Assembly: GCF_001679645.1 (NCBI RefSeq)
Contig: NZ_LRUN01000001.1
Span: forward strand, 237,725-301,724
DNA length: 64,000 nt
Source of the DNA: Pseudomonas bananamidigenes
Lineage (GTDB): Bacteria > Pseudomonadota > Gammaproteobacteria > Pseudomonadales > Pseudomonadaceae
Reading direction: 5' to 3'
In this document: piece after piece, positions 55,587 to 64,000 of the stretch
How the letters are laid out: each line of letters begins with the position of its first letter
How positions within the stretch are numbered: position 1 is the first letter of the stretch
Program-made: the position numbers and the translations under genes
Notes under the pieces: model-generated
What the model was told of the DNA's origin: nothing
Database searches by the model: none
Seen by the model: the letters and a program-made list of their open reading frames with translations, nothing else

Positions 55587-58034
55587 ATGCTGTTGTTGTG
55601 GATACTGGTTCTGATCGTCGGCGTGGCGTATCTGGCCCACCGACGCATCGCCCCGCTGCCGGCACTGGGCATCGTCGCGGCTTATCTGCTGGCGATGGGG
55701 ATCTTCAGCCACGCGCCGGGCTGGCTGCTGCTGATCTTCTGGATCGTACTGGCCATCGTCGCGGCTCCGTTGCTGCTGCCGGATCTGCGCCGCAAGCACT
55801 TCAGCGCGCCGCTGTTCAGCTGGTTCCAGAAAACCCTGCCGCCGATGTCGCAGACCGAGCGCGATGCCATCGATGCCGGCACGGTGTGGTGGGACGGCGA
55901 ATTGTTCAGCGGTCGTCCGGACTGGGAAAAACTGCTGTCCTATCCCAAGGCGCAGCTGACCGAAGAAGAGCAGGCCTTTATCGACGGCCCGACCGAAGAG
56001 CTCTGCGCCATGGTCACCGACTGGCAGATCGGCCAGGCGATGGACCTGCCCGCCGAAGCCTGGAACCACATCAAGGAACACGGTTTTTTCGCCCTGATCA
56101 TTCCCAAGGAATTCGGCGGTAAAGGATTCTCTGCCTATGCCCACTCCCAGGTGGCGATGAAACTGGCAACCCGCAGCGGCGATCTTGCCTCCACCGTGAT
56201 GGTGCCCAACTCCCTCGGTCCGGCCGAACTGCTGCTGCACTACGGCACCGACGAACAGCGAAACCACTACCTGCCGCGCCTGGCCCGGGGTGACGATATC
56301 CCGTGCTTTGCCCTCACCGGCCCCCTCGCCGGTTCCGATGCCGGGGCGATGCCCGACACCGGGATCATCTGCAAGGGGCAGTGGGAGGGCAAGGAAACCC
56401 TCGGCCTGCGCCTGAACTGGGAAAAACGCTACATCACCCTCGGTCCGGTCGCGACTCTGCTGGGCCTCGCGTTCAAGGCCTATGACCCGGACCACTTGCT
56501 CGGCGACAGGGAAGACCTGGGCATCAGCCTCGCGCTGATTCCGACCGACACCCCCGGTGTGGAAATCGGCCGCCGCCATCTGCCGCTGGGCGCAGCATTC
56601 ATGAACGGCCCCAACTCCGGCAAGGACGTGTTCATTCCGCTGGATTTCCTCATCGGCGGCCAGGACATGCTCGGCAAGGGTTGGATGATGCTGATGAACT
56701 GCCTGTCGGTCGGCCGTTCGATCTCCCTGCCGGCAGTTGGCACCGGTGCGGCCAAGTTCACCAGTCTGGTCACCGGGCAGTACGCGCAGATTCGTGAGCA
56801 GTTCAACGTTCCGCTGTCCGCCTTCGAAGGCATTCAGGAAGCCATGGCCCGCATCGGCGGCAACGCCTGGATGATGGACGCCGCACGCATGTTGACCGCC
56901 AACGCGGTGGATCTGGGTGAGAAGCCCTCGGTGCTGTCGGCCATTCTCAAGTATCACCTCACCGAACGTGGTCGCGAGTGCATCAGCCACGCCATGGACG
57001 TGCACGGCGGCAAGGCAATCATCATGGGTCCGAACAATTACCTGGGCCGCAGTTGGAACGGCGCGCCGATCTTCATCACCGTGGAAGGCGCGAACATTCT
57101 TTCGCGCAACCTGATGATCTTCGGCCAGGGCGCGATCCGCTGCCATCCGTTCGTTCTCAAGGAAATGGCCCTCGCCGGCCGCGAGGACAAGGATCAGGCG
57201 CTCAAGGAGTTCGATGGCCTTCTGCTCAGGCACATCGGATTTGCCGTGAGCAACGCCGCCAGCACGCTGGTATTGAACCTGGGACTCGGGCATTTCGAAC
57301 ACGCCCCGGGTAACAGGCTCAGCCAGGGGTATTTCCGCGCACTCAACCGTCAGGCTGCGGCATTTGCCATGCTCGCCGACCTGAGCATGATGCTGCTGGG
57401 CGGTGAACTGAAACGTCGCGAACGTCTTTCGGCACGGCTGGGCGATGTGCTGAGCAACCTGTATCTGGCCTCCGCAGCGCTCAAGCGCTATCACGACCTT
57501 GATTCCCCGGCCTATATGGAACCGCTGTTCAGATGGGCCATGGAAGAAAGCCTCGGGCAGTCGGAAAAGGCCCTGGATGAGCTGCTGACCAATTTCCCGA
57601 ACCGGGTTTTCGGCTGCCTGTTGCGCGTGATCGTGTTCCCGTTCGGTCGCCGCCAAAAAGGTCCGTCGGACCGACTCGGTGCCGAAGTGGCAGCGGTCAT
57701 CGGTCGGGCCAAAGGCGATCCGGCGCTGGAGGAGCTGCTCGCCGGCTGCTATCGCCCGCAATCGGCGGACGATGCCGTGGGTGCACTGCAACATGCCTGC
57801 GATCAACTGAATGCCGCGCAACCGTTGCACAAAAAACTGCACGCCTCGCTCAAAAGCGGTCAGGTCAAACCGGTTGCCGGCGAACACGTCATCGATGCGG
57901 CGCTGGAGGCGGGCGTGCTGCAAGCGGCGCAAGCCCAGAGCCTGCGTGATGCCGAAGCCGCACGGCGCAAGGTGATCGATGTCGATGACTTCGACAAAGA
58001 GCAGCTGAAACCGGCGGAAGGGAAAATCCGCTGA
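55587..58034 (+). CDS. fadE: Acyl-CoA dehydrogenase FadE
   Basis: 815 residues from the ATG at 55587 with CGGAGGA upstream; E. coli FadE has 814. Two or three N-terminal membrane helices (residues 1-70) are followed by the flavin dehydrogenase domain with GGKGFSAYAHSQVAMKLATRSG, FALTGPLAGSDAGAMPD and VHGGKAIIMGPNNYLGR. It catalyses the first step of fatty acid beta-oxidation. No PsrA-type box is seen just upstream. Confidence 0.95.
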   Translation: MLLLWILVLIVGVAYLAHRRIAPLPALGIVAAYLLAMGIFSHAPGWLLLIFWIVLAIVAAPLLLPDLRRKHFSAPLFSWFQKTLPPMSQTERDAIDAGTVWWDGELFSGRPDWEKLLSYPKAQLTEEEQAFIDGPTEELCAMVTDWQIGQAMDLPAEAWNHIKEHGFFALIIPKEFGGKGFSAYAHSQVAMKLATRSGDLASTVMVPNSLGPAELLLHYGTDEQRNHYLPRLARGDDIPCFALTGPLAGSDAGAMPDTGIICKGQWEGKETLGLRLNWEKRYITLGPVATLLGLAFKAYDPDHLLGDREDLGISLALIPTDTPGVEIGRRHLPLGAAFMNGPNSGKDVFIPLDFLIGGQDMLGKGWMMLMNCLSVGRSISLPAVGTGAAKFTSLVTGQYAQIREQFNVPLSAFEGIQEAMARIGGNAWMMDAARMLTANAVDLGEKPSVLSAILKYHLTERGRECISHAMDVHGGKAIIMGPNNYLGRSWNGAPIFITVEGANILSRNLMIFGQGAIRCHPFVLKEMALAGREDKDQALKEFDGLLLRHIGFAVSNAASTLVLNLGLGHFEHAPGNRLSQGYFRALNRQAAAFAMLADLSMMLLGGELKRRERLSARLGDVLSNLYLASAALKRYHDLDSPAYMEPLFRWAMEESLGQSEKALDELLTNFPNRVFGCLLRVIVFPFGRRQKGPSDRLGAEVAAVIGRAKGDPALEELLAGCYRPQSADDAVGALQHACDQLNAAQPLHKKLHASLKSGQVKPVAGEHVIDAALEAGVLQAAQAQSLRDAEAARRKVIDVDDFDKEQLKPAEGKIR

Positions 58035-58108
58035 TCCCTTCAATCAGTGAAAAACGGGCGCAGGGGCTTTATACTCCCGCGCCCGTTTTGCTCTTGAGGA
58101 CTTATCTC

Positions 58109-58516
58109 GTGTCCAATGTCGTTGCCGATCATCTGGTTTTGCTCGACCACCTGCGCAGTATCCTGGTCGCCGTAGGTGAGGCCGATCAGGTTCCCGAAGA
58201 AAGCCATGCCCTGTTCCTGGAGCGTTTCGACGAACTGCTGGCGTCACTGCCGATCGAGCCGATCGAAAGCCAGTACCTGGGCCAGGACATCCTGACTCAA
58301 GTGATTACCCGCTACCCCCAAATTGCCCACCTGATCCCTCGGGATCTGCTGTGGTTCTTCGCCGGCGATTGCCTGCACTACCTGTCGGACGAAGAAATCG
58401 ACCTGTATCAGGCACTGGAAGAGCGCCGCTACGAAGCCGAGCAGAACGACGAACCGTTCGACTGGAACCAGGAAAAACAACTGCTGGCGATGTCCGCCCA
58501 GGACAGCAAGCACTGA
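58109..58516 (+). CDS. Conserved hypothetical protein downstream of fadE
   Basis: 135 residues from a GTG at 58109 placed by GAGGACTTATCT. The core VLLDHLRSILVAVGEADQVPE, LTQVITRYPQIAHLIPRDLLWFFAGDCLHYLSDEE and a Glu-rich tail are typical of a short soluble protein that follows fadE in pseudomonads (PA2814 slot). Function unknown to me. It is 74 bases after fadE and ends in a terminator. Confidence 0.85.
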   Translation: MSNVVADHLVLLDHLRSILVAVGEADQVPEESHALFLERFDELLASLPIEPIESQYLGQDILTQVITRYPQIAHLIPRDLLWFFAGDCLHYLSDEEIDLYQALEERRYEAEQNDEPFDWNQEKQLLAMSAQDSKH

Positions 58517-58532
58517 TTTTCACCGCACAATG

Positions 58533-58568
58533 AAAAGGCCCGCATGATGCTTCATGCGGGCCTTTTTT
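58533..58568. terminator. Terminator between the hypothetical gene and the LysR gene
   Basis: AAAAGGCCCGCATG and CATGCGGGCCTTTT form a long stem with an 8-base loop; T-runs exist on both strands. Confidence 0.9.
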
Positions 58569-58572
58569 CTGC

Positions 58573-59568
58573 TTAGAGCAACCCTTCCCCCTCGGGCAAT
58601 TCGTATTCGGCCAACACTTTCGCACTGCCGGATTTTCCCCGTTTGCTCAAAGTCGGCTCTTTCTCCAGACACTCCACCAGATAGTCGATGAACACCCGCA
58701 ACTTCGGTGGCAGGTAGCGCGTCGGCGAGTGCAACAGCCACAAACCGCCATGATAGGACGCCAGGAATGTCCAGTCCGGCAGCACCTGCACGACCAGCCC
58801 CTGCTCAAGGGCATAACGCGCCGTGAAATACGGCAGGCTGCCGATCCCGATGTGCTGCAGCACCGCGCCCAGGCGCACGCCGGTGTGATTGGCGGCATAC
58901 CGGCCACGCACGCCGACCGTCACTGCCTTGCTGCCCTTCTTGAACTTCCAGCGCGCATCGCTCGGGGTTTCGCCCAGATAGATGCAACTGTGATTGAGCA
59001 AGTCATGGGGATGAGTGGGCGTGCCATGTTCGGCCAGGTATTGCGGGGTCGCGCAGAGCAAATGGTCGATGGTCAGCAACTGTCGCCCGACCAGCCCCGC
59101 CGGCGGCCGCTCCGTGATGCGAATCGCCAGATCGACATGATCGTCGATCAGATCCACTTGCCGGTCTTCCAGCAGCAACTCCACATCGACCTTCGGATAA
59201 CGGCGCAGAAACTCCGGCATGTGCGGATGAATCACGAAACGCCCCACCGCTTTCGGCACGCTGACCCGCACCAGTCCCTCGGCTTCGTGGGTGAACTGGC
59301 CGCTGATTTCCATCACCGACCGGGCGGCGCTGACCATCTCCTGACAGCGTTTGAATACCTCTTCCCCGCCGTCACTCAGGCGCAACTTGCGCGTGGTGCG
59401 TTGCAGCAACCGCGTGGCCAAAGCTTTCTCCAAGCGAGAAATGCTGCGGCTGACCGCCGAGGGTGACGAGCCCAGCTGACGAGCCGCTTCGGAGAAGCTG
59501 CCGGTTTCCACGACCTTGACGAAAATGGCCATTTCGCCGAGCAGTGGCAAGGGAAGATTTATGCTCAC
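58573..59568 (-). CDS. LysR family transcriptional regulator
   Basis: 331 residues. The winged helix is at about 8-66 (GSFSEAARQLGSSPSAVSRSISRLEKAL), followed by the LysR substrate-binding domain. It is divergent from the AlaX gene over 90 bases and is the most likely regulator of the AlaX-oxygenase-LysE set. Its C-terminal 30 residues are a basic tail beyond the usual end. Confidence 0.9.
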   Translation of the reverse strand: MSINLPLPLLGEMAIFVKVVETGSFSEAARQLGSSPSAVSRSISRLEKALATRLLQRTTRKLRLSDGGEEVFKRCQEMVSAARSVMEISGQFTHEAEGLVRVSVPKAVGRFVIHPHMPEFLRRYPKVDVELLLEDRQVDLIDDHVDLAIRITERPPAGLVGRQLLTIDHLLCATPQYLAEHGTPTHPHDLLNHSCIYLGETPSDARWKFKKGSKAVTVGVRGRYAANHTGVRLGAVLQHIGIGSLPYFTARYALEQGLVVQVLPDWTFLASYHGGLWLLHSPTRYLPPKLRVFIDYLVECLEKEPTLSKRGKSGSAKVLAEYELPEGEGLL

Positions 59569-59658
59569 AGCGCAACAGTCCTTTGATGTTTGAACGGATT
59601 ATCACGTTATTGCACGATTCATATAATTAAAAAAGAAACTTTAATAAGGGCATGGAAT

Positions 59659-60285
59659 ATGACGCTTCGCCTCTTTTTCCATAGTGATGAGCTCAAGGCC
59701 AATGTGGAAGTCCTCGACTGCACGCCCCACGAGAACGAATTTGCCGTGGTGCTGCGCGCCACGCTGTTTCACCCGCAAGGTGGCGGACAACCATGCGACA
59801 CCGGCTGGATCGGCGACGCTCGGGTTTTGCGAGTGGTGCAGGAAACGGAACGAATCATCCACTTCGTCGATCGGCCTGTGCCGCTGGGCATGACCCAGAT
59901 CCGCGTCGATGAAGAACGCCGGCATTTCAACACCCGCATGCATTCTGCCGGTCACTTGATCGGCCATTTCATTCAAGCCATGGGCTGGATGCCGATCAAG
60001 GGGCACCACTGGCCCGATGAAGGCCGGGTGCAGTTCAAACCCGGGGATTCGGCTCAGGAAGTCGATGCGCAAATCGTCCAGTACGGCATCGGACAATGGA
60101 TCGAACACGATCTCCCACGCCTGACATCCCTGCGCGAGGGCGCGCGGGAAATCGGCTTTGGTGAACTGCCGGCCTATGGCTGCGGTGGCACCCATGTACG
60201 CAGCCTGAAGGATCTGGGCACAGTCACGATCGCGTCCCTTTCGCAGAAAAAGGGCACGTTGTCCGTCCACTACACCGTGGATTGA
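59659..60285 (+). CDS. Alanyl-tRNA editing protein AlaX-like
   Basis: 208 residues from the ATG at 59659 (MTLRLFFHSDEL). All four zinc ligands of the AlaRS editing fold are present: His95 and His99 (HSAGH) and Cys175 and His179 (CGGTH). FHPQGGGQPCDTGWI is the conserved front. AlaX proteins hydrolyse mischarged tRNA in trans, classically Ser- and Gly-tRNA-Ala. It heads a three-gene set with an oxygenase and a LysE exporter. Confidence 0.9.
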   Translation: MTLRLFFHSDELKANVEVLDCTPHENEFAVVLRATLFHPQGGGQPCDTGWIGDARVLRVVQETERIIHFVDRPVPLGMTQIRVDEERRHFNTRMHSAGHLIGHFIQAMGWMPIKGHHWPDEGRVQFKPGDSAQEVDAQIVQYGIGQWIEHDLPRLTSLREGAREIGFGELPAYGCGGTHVRSLKDLGTVTIASLSQKKGTLSVHYTVD

Positions 60286-60374
60286 GGATATCGGGTACTG
60301 CCAGATGCAGTGCCCGACGCCGGGGAACCGCGCTCGCCGGTTCCGTTGACTACTCGTTAGATGGACCTGAAACC

Positions 60375-61145
60375 ATGATGCTTGACGTCGAGCGTCTCGA
60401 TGAGACGTGCATAAAAAAACTGGCCAACGAAGAAGTCCTCGCCATTCGCCTCAAAGGTTTTTTGCCTGAAGACCAGGCGATCCGGATTGGCGACAAGATT
60501 CTCGCCCCCGGCTTCGAGGGTTATATCAACGCACCCAGCATCGGTCGCATCGGCATGGCGTTCTATGAGGCGGAAAACCAGCCATTGCTCATCGAGGATT
60601 ACTTCGAACGCGCCACCGGCAACATTGCCGAACTGCGCAATCGTTGCGCGCCCTACTCCTCGCCGATCGACACTCTGCGCTGCATGCTCGACGAATCCTG
60701 GCCGGCAGGCGCGCATCTGGAGAACCTGTACGGGCGCAAGATGTATGTCGGTCTGTCACGGGTGGTCAAACCCGGTGTCTGCTTTCTCGCTCACCATGAC
60801 ATCTTCGCCAAGGATGCTCCGGAAAGCTTTCAGGCCCGCAGCCTGGAGGCGCAATTCGCCTGCAACGTTTACCTGAACATGCCGACCGAGGGCGGTGCGT
60901 TGCAGATGTGGGAAGACGACATCTCACCGGATCGCTTCGACGAAATGCGCGGCGACAGCTATGGCATCGACCCGGCACTGCTCGGCCCACCCGCCCTGGA
61001 AGTGCGCCCGGAACCCGGGGATTTCATCATGTTCAATTCCCGTCGCATGCACTCGGTCACGCCGGGCGTGGCGGATCCGCGCCTGAGCCTTTCGTTTTTT
61101 GTCGGCTATCGCGGCAATGCATCACCCCTGACTTTCTGGAGTTGA
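60375..61145 (+). CDS. 2-oxoglutarate/Fe(II)-dependent oxygenase family protein
   Basis: 256 residues from the first of two ATGs at 60375. The facial triad is His140-x-Asp142 (LAHHDIF) and His226 (RRMHSV), and Arg236 (DPRLSLSFFVG) should bind the 2-oxoglutarate carboxylate. The double-stranded helix fold with VYLNMPTEGGALQMWE suits small-molecule amino acid or metabolite hydroxylases. It lies one base ahead of a LysE exporter gene and 89 bases after AlaX. Substrate not known. Confidence 0.87.
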   Translation: MMLDVERLDETCIKKLANEEVLAIRLKGFLPEDQAIRIGDKILAPGFEGYINAPSIGRIGMAFYEAENQPLLIEDYFERATGNIAELRNRCAPYSSPIDTLRCMLDESWPAGAHLENLYGRKMYVGLSRVVKPGVCFLAHHDIFAKDAPESFQARSLEAQFACNVYLNMPTEGGALQMWEDDISPDRFDEMRGDSYGIDPALLGPPALEVRPEPGDFIMFNSRRMHSVTPGVADPRLSLSFFVGYRGNASPLTFWS

Positions 61146-61146
61146 A

Positions 61147-61785
61147 ATGACATCGAATTACCTGGGCGAGTTTCTGGCGCTGGCCACCATCCACTTTCTG
61201 GCCGTGGTCGCTCCCGGCCCGGACTTCGCCGTGACCATTCGCCAGAGTGTGCGCTTCGGTCGATTGGTCGGCATCTGCACGGCACTGGGCATCGGCGCGG
61301 GGATTTCCGTGCACGTGCTGTACACCCTGCTGGGCGTCGGCGCCTTGATGCACACCACGCCCTGGCTGCTGACGGTGGCCAAGGTGGTGGGCGGCGCTTA
61401 CATTTTCTACCTCGGTATAAGCCTGATCCGCAGCAAACCCAAGACAACGCTGGAAGGCGAAAAAAACAGCGACGAACCACTGGTCGAGCAATCACTGTTC
61501 AAGGCGTTTTCCACCGGTTTCCTGACCAACGCCACCAACCCCAAGGCCACACTGTTCTTCCTGGCGATCTTCACCACGATCATCAGCGCCAGCACGCCGC
61601 TGGAAATCCAGGCCCTGTACGGACTGTGGATGTGCAGCGTGAACGCGTTGTGGTTCGTGATCGTTGCGTTGTTCTTTTCGAGCAGCAAGGTGCGACTGTT
61701 GTTTATGCGCATGGGCCATTGGTTCGAGCGCAGCATGGGGGTGATTCTGATCCTGTTTGCCGGGCGACTGGTGTTGTCGATGTAA
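61147..61785 (+). CDS. LysE family amino acid exporter
   Basis: 212 residues with five or six membrane helices. The ATG lies one base after the oxygenase stop codon. VVAPGPDFAVTIRQSVRFGR is the LysE/RhtB signature and FLTNATNPKATLFFLAIF is the central conserved motif. It probably exports an amino acid or derivative made or released by the neighbouring enzymes (inference). Confidence 0.92.
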   Translation: MTSNYLGEFLALATIHFLAVVAPGPDFAVTIRQSVRFGRLVGICTALGIGAGISVHVLYTLLGVGALMHTTPWLLTVAKVVGGAYIFYLGISLIRSKPKTTLEGEKNSDEPLVEQSLFKAFSTGFLTNATNPKATLFFLAIFTTIISASTPLEIQALYGLWMCSVNALWFVIVALFFSSSKVRLLFMRMGHWFERSMGVILILFAGRLVLSM

Positions 61786-61800
61786 ACACGCTGATCGGAG

Positions 61801-61833
61801 AAGCCCGGCCCAGACAGATTGGACGGGCTTTTT
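61801..61833 (+). terminator. Terminator after the LysE gene
   Basis: AAGCCCG and CGGGCTT form a 7-bp stem with a large loop, followed by T. Confidence 0.72.
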
Positions 61834-61980
61834 CGATTCTGCGCCGCTTTTGCATTTCTGTGCGACGCGTCCCACTTCGGGGGCTCCCCTGTCACGCGCT
61901 TGTGGTGTTAGTTTGCGAAACCGTCTGAACAATCAATCAGACACTTCCTACTCACCACCTGCAAAGGAATGCCCTTAGCA

Positions 61981-63720
61981 ATGGATTTTTCCCTCAAGCA
62001 ACTGGCCGCGTCGACCCTGATTCTGGCCAGCCTTTCGTCCGTGACACTGCCCGCTCACGCCAATATCACACCGCAGCAAAGCGCGACCATCCTCAAGAGT
62101 TTCAGCGATGCCAAGGTCAGTGATTTCCGCCAATTCCTCGGCGAGCTGGCCAAGAGCGACCTGAGCAAGACCGACGACCTGCGCCCGTCCATCAGCGCGT
62201 TCCTCGACAACAAGACGCTGACTGCCGAGCAACAAAACGAGATCTATCGCCTGCTGGGCCTCTACACCCGGGCGAAATACGGCAAAGCCGCCCTGGAAAC
62301 CCTGCGCGAACTGGTCGAGATCCCGACTGATCGCAAAGAGGGCGTTGCCCAGCACGAAAACCCTGAATTCATCAGGATCGCGGCCAAGATCAAGGACTTG
62401 GCCGAGTCTTTTGGCCTGAACTTCCGGAACATCGATAACCGTGTCTACGAAATCTCCCTCGACGGCAGCGGCAAGGAAGTCGTGGGCATTCACGCGCACG
62501 CCGACGTGGTGCCGGTGACACCGGAAAACTGGGTGCTGAAGGACGGCACCAAACTCGACCCGTTCAAAGTCACGCTGATCGGCGACCGCATGTACGGTCG
62601 AGGCACCGAGGATGACAAGAATGGGATCGTGGTGACGCTGTATGCCATGAAGGTGATCAAGGAAGAAAAACTTCCGCTGGCCCGCAATTTCAAACTGCTG
62701 GTGGACACCACCGAAGAAACCACCGGCGACGCGATTCCTTACTACTTCGAACGCAACCCGACGCCGGAGTACAACCTGGCGCTGGATGGCGGCTACCCGG
62801 TGGTGATCGCCGAGAAAGGTTACGGCACAGTCATGGCCAAGTTCGCCAAGCGCAAGGCCGAGGGCAAAGGCGCGGAACTGGTCTCGATGACCGGCGGCAT
62901 GGCGACCAACCAGATTCCATCGGTTTCAGTCGTCACTCTGGTCACAGACAAACCCGCCGAACTGGCCGCCAGCCTGCAAAAGGCCGGTAGCGAATACGCG
63001 AAGCGCAATGGCGGCGATTTCGAAGTGAATGCCAAGGTCGATGGCAAAGACGTGAAACTCAGCGTAACCGGCGTTTCCGCCCACTCATCCGAACCGGAAT
63101 CCGGCGTCAATCCGGTGGCTCGCATGCTCGACTTCATTCACAGCGTGGATGGCAAGATTGCGTTCAAACACAACCACATCACCGACGCCGCCCGTTACGC
63201 CGCCGACAACTGGGGCCTGGACTACAAGGGTGGCAAGCTGGGCGTCGGGTTCGCCGATGATTTCATGGGGCCGCTGACCACTTCGCTGACTTACGTCGGC
63301 ATGGATGACAAGACCTTCAAACTGGCGGTCAACCTGCGCGTGCCGAAGGGCAAGTCGCCACAAGTGCTCAAGACCGAAATCGCCGACAAACTGGCGGCCT
63401 GGAGCAGGAAAAGCCACGTCGCGGTCAACTTCGATTACTCGATCGCCGAGCCGATGTACCGCAACCCTGAAGGCGAGTGGGTCAAGGCGCTGCTGGCCGT
63501 TTCCACCGAAAACCTGGGCATGAAACACGAGTTCGGCACTTCTGCCGGCGCCACCTCGGTGCATGAACTGCCGAACGGGGTGCAATTCGGTCTGGCTCGA
63601 CCTGAAGTCAAATACACCGGCCACACCGACGGCGAGTTCAAGACGGTTGACCAGTTCCTGCTGGACCTGCAGATCGTCACGGAGATGATGGGGCGTATCG
63701 GGCAACTGCCGAAACTTTGA
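61981..63720 (+). CDS. Exported M20 family metallopeptidase (dipeptidase-like)
   Basis: 579 residues from the ATG at 61981; an earlier ATG at 61969 abuts AAAGGA with no spacer. A signal peptide ends near residue 27 (LPAHA). Zinc-site motifs are HAHADVVPV, GRGTEDDKNG and VDTTEETTGD, with the late histidine in GHTDGEF. A lid domain of about 130 residues interrupts the catalytic part. It resembles PepV/carnosinase-like dipeptidases and probably works in the periplasm. Confidence 0.9.
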   Translation: MDFSLKQLAASTLILASLSSVTLPAHANITPQQSATILKSFSDAKVSDFRQFLGELAKSDLSKTDDLRPSISAFLDNKTLTAEQQNEIYRLLGLYTRAKYGKAALETLRELVEIPTDRKEGVAQHENPEFIRIAAKIKDLAESFGLNFRNIDNRVYEISLDGSGKEVVGIHAHADVVPVTPENWVLKDGTKLDPFKVTLIGDRMYGRGTEDDKNGIVVTLYAMKVIKEEKLPLARNFKLLVDTTEETTGDAIPYYFERNPTPEYNLALDGGYPVVIAEKGYGTVMAKFAKRKAEGKGAELVSMTGGMATNQIPSVSVVTLVTDKPAELAASLQKAGSEYAKRNGGDFEVNAKVDGKDVKLSVTGVSAHSSEPESGVNPVARMLDFIHSVDGKIAFKHNHITDAARYAADNWGLDYKGGKLGVGFADDFMGPLTTSLTYVGMDDKTFKLAVNLRVPKGKSPQVLKTEIADKLAAWSRKSHVAVNFDYSIAEPMYRNPEGEWVKALLAVSTENLGMKHEFGTSAGATSVHELPNGVQFGLARPEVKYTGHTDGEFKTVDQFLLDLQIVTEMMGRIGQLPKL

Positions 63721-63754
63721 TCGCACTTCAAGCCTGCCACCCAGGCGGGCCTAC

Positions 63755-63780
63755 AAAAAAGGACCTCACGGTCCTTTTTT
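63755..63780 (+). terminator. Terminator of the M20 peptidase gene
   Basis: AAAAAAGGACC-TCAC-GGTCCTTTTTT is a perfect stem with a 4-base loop. Confidence 0.95.
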
Positions 63781-63805
63781 GTGGCGCTGCAAATCACGCA
63801 CAAAC

Positions 63806-63837
63806 AAAAACGCCGCTCATCTCTGAGCGGCGTTTTT
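63806..63837 (-). terminator. Terminator of the tRNA-Glu-tRNA-Gly unit
   Basis: AAAAACGCCGCTC and GAGCGGCGTTTTT form a 13-bp stem with a 6-base loop; it lies eight bases after the tRNA-Gly 3' end on the minus strand. Confidence 0.93.
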
Positions 63838-63845
63838 ATTGAATA

Positions 63846-63921
<76 letters not shown>

Positions 63922-63923
63922 AA

Positions 63924-63999
63924 TGGCGTCCCCTAGGGGACTCGAACCCCTGTTACCGCCGTGAAAGGGCGGTGTCCTAGGCCACTAGACGAAGGGGAC
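63924..63999 (-). tRNA. tRNA-Glu(TTC)
   Basis: 76 bases with encoded CCA. The acceptor arm GTCCCCT pairs with AGGGGAC, the anticodon loop is CCTTTCACG with anticodon TTC, and GGTTCGAGTC is the T-loop. Its 5' end is one base from the window edge, so further tRNA genes upstream are outside view. Confidence 0.98.
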
Positions 64000-64000
64000 A

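Noticed and set aside
55581..58043. A minus-strand open frame of 820 codons opposite fadE
   Set aside because: Shadow of strong third-position GC in fadE; its composition is not protein-like and it has no ribosome site.

Overview
The window is a chromosomal piece of a fluorescent-group Pseudomonas. The evidence is the GC-rich coding, the typical Pseudomonas order from the TetR gene through tatD-pilZ-holB-tmk-mltG-pabC-fabF-acpP-fabG-fabD-plsX-rpmF to maf-sppA-gph-rluC-rne and murB-ptpA-kdsB-lpxK-exbD-exbB-comEC, and three paired REP elements built on the GTGGGAGCGAGC type repeat. I see no prophage, insertion sequence, CRISPR array or broken gene. All names come from reading motifs and gene order; no database search was run.

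Region 1 (1-19.1 kb) is accessory carbon metabolism, almost all on the minus strand. A D-galactonate operon (dgoK-dgoA-dgoD-MFS-IclR) faces leftward from a promoter near 5.43 kb. Further right, a sugar 1-dehydrogenase (SDR), araF, araG and araH follow a lactonase and a FadR-type GntR regulator. Together they read as a complete De Ley-Doudoroff route: uptake of galactose/arabinose, oxidation to the lactone, hydrolysis to galactonate, dehydration, phosphorylation and aldol cleavage. The dgoK promoter and the SDR promoter carry the same 15-bp palindrome, the same spacing and the same -35/-10 elements, so one regulator, probably the window's IclR protein, should control both. The SDR leader also carries a 50-codon ORF and an internal terminator-like hairpin, a candidate attenuator. 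A second motif, ATC(G/A)TATGAT, lies in the GntR promoter and upstream of araF. Between these blocks are a GNAT enzyme, an HD hydrolase, three small genes of uncertain role (7.2-8.2 kb), and a four-gene operon (GntR, ADP-ribosylglycohydrolase fold, NCS1 permease, PfkB kinase) that resembles E. coli yegTUVW with a different transporter.

Region 2 (19.1-54 kb) is conserved core: DUF1285 and DUF4823 proteins, MoaA, a TetR regulator, a probable RgsA small RNA, the DNA replication/PilZ/MltG genes, the fatty acid synthesis operon, Maf, SppA, Gph, RluC and RNase E with a very long structured leader. An iorAB-type molybdenum oxidoreductase with XdhC and a MobA-like maturation protein is inserted between rne and murB. 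Envelope genes, ComEC and an ABC-2 exporter close the block.

Region 3 (54-64 kb) holds a GST, a transglutaminase-like protein, FadE, a small conserved protein, a LysR regulator divergent from an AlaX-2OG oxygenase-LysE cluster, an M20 peptidase, and tRNA-Gly(GCC) and tRNA-Glu(TTC). The AlaX-oxygenase-LysE set is the most suggestive functional unit without an obvious named pathway.
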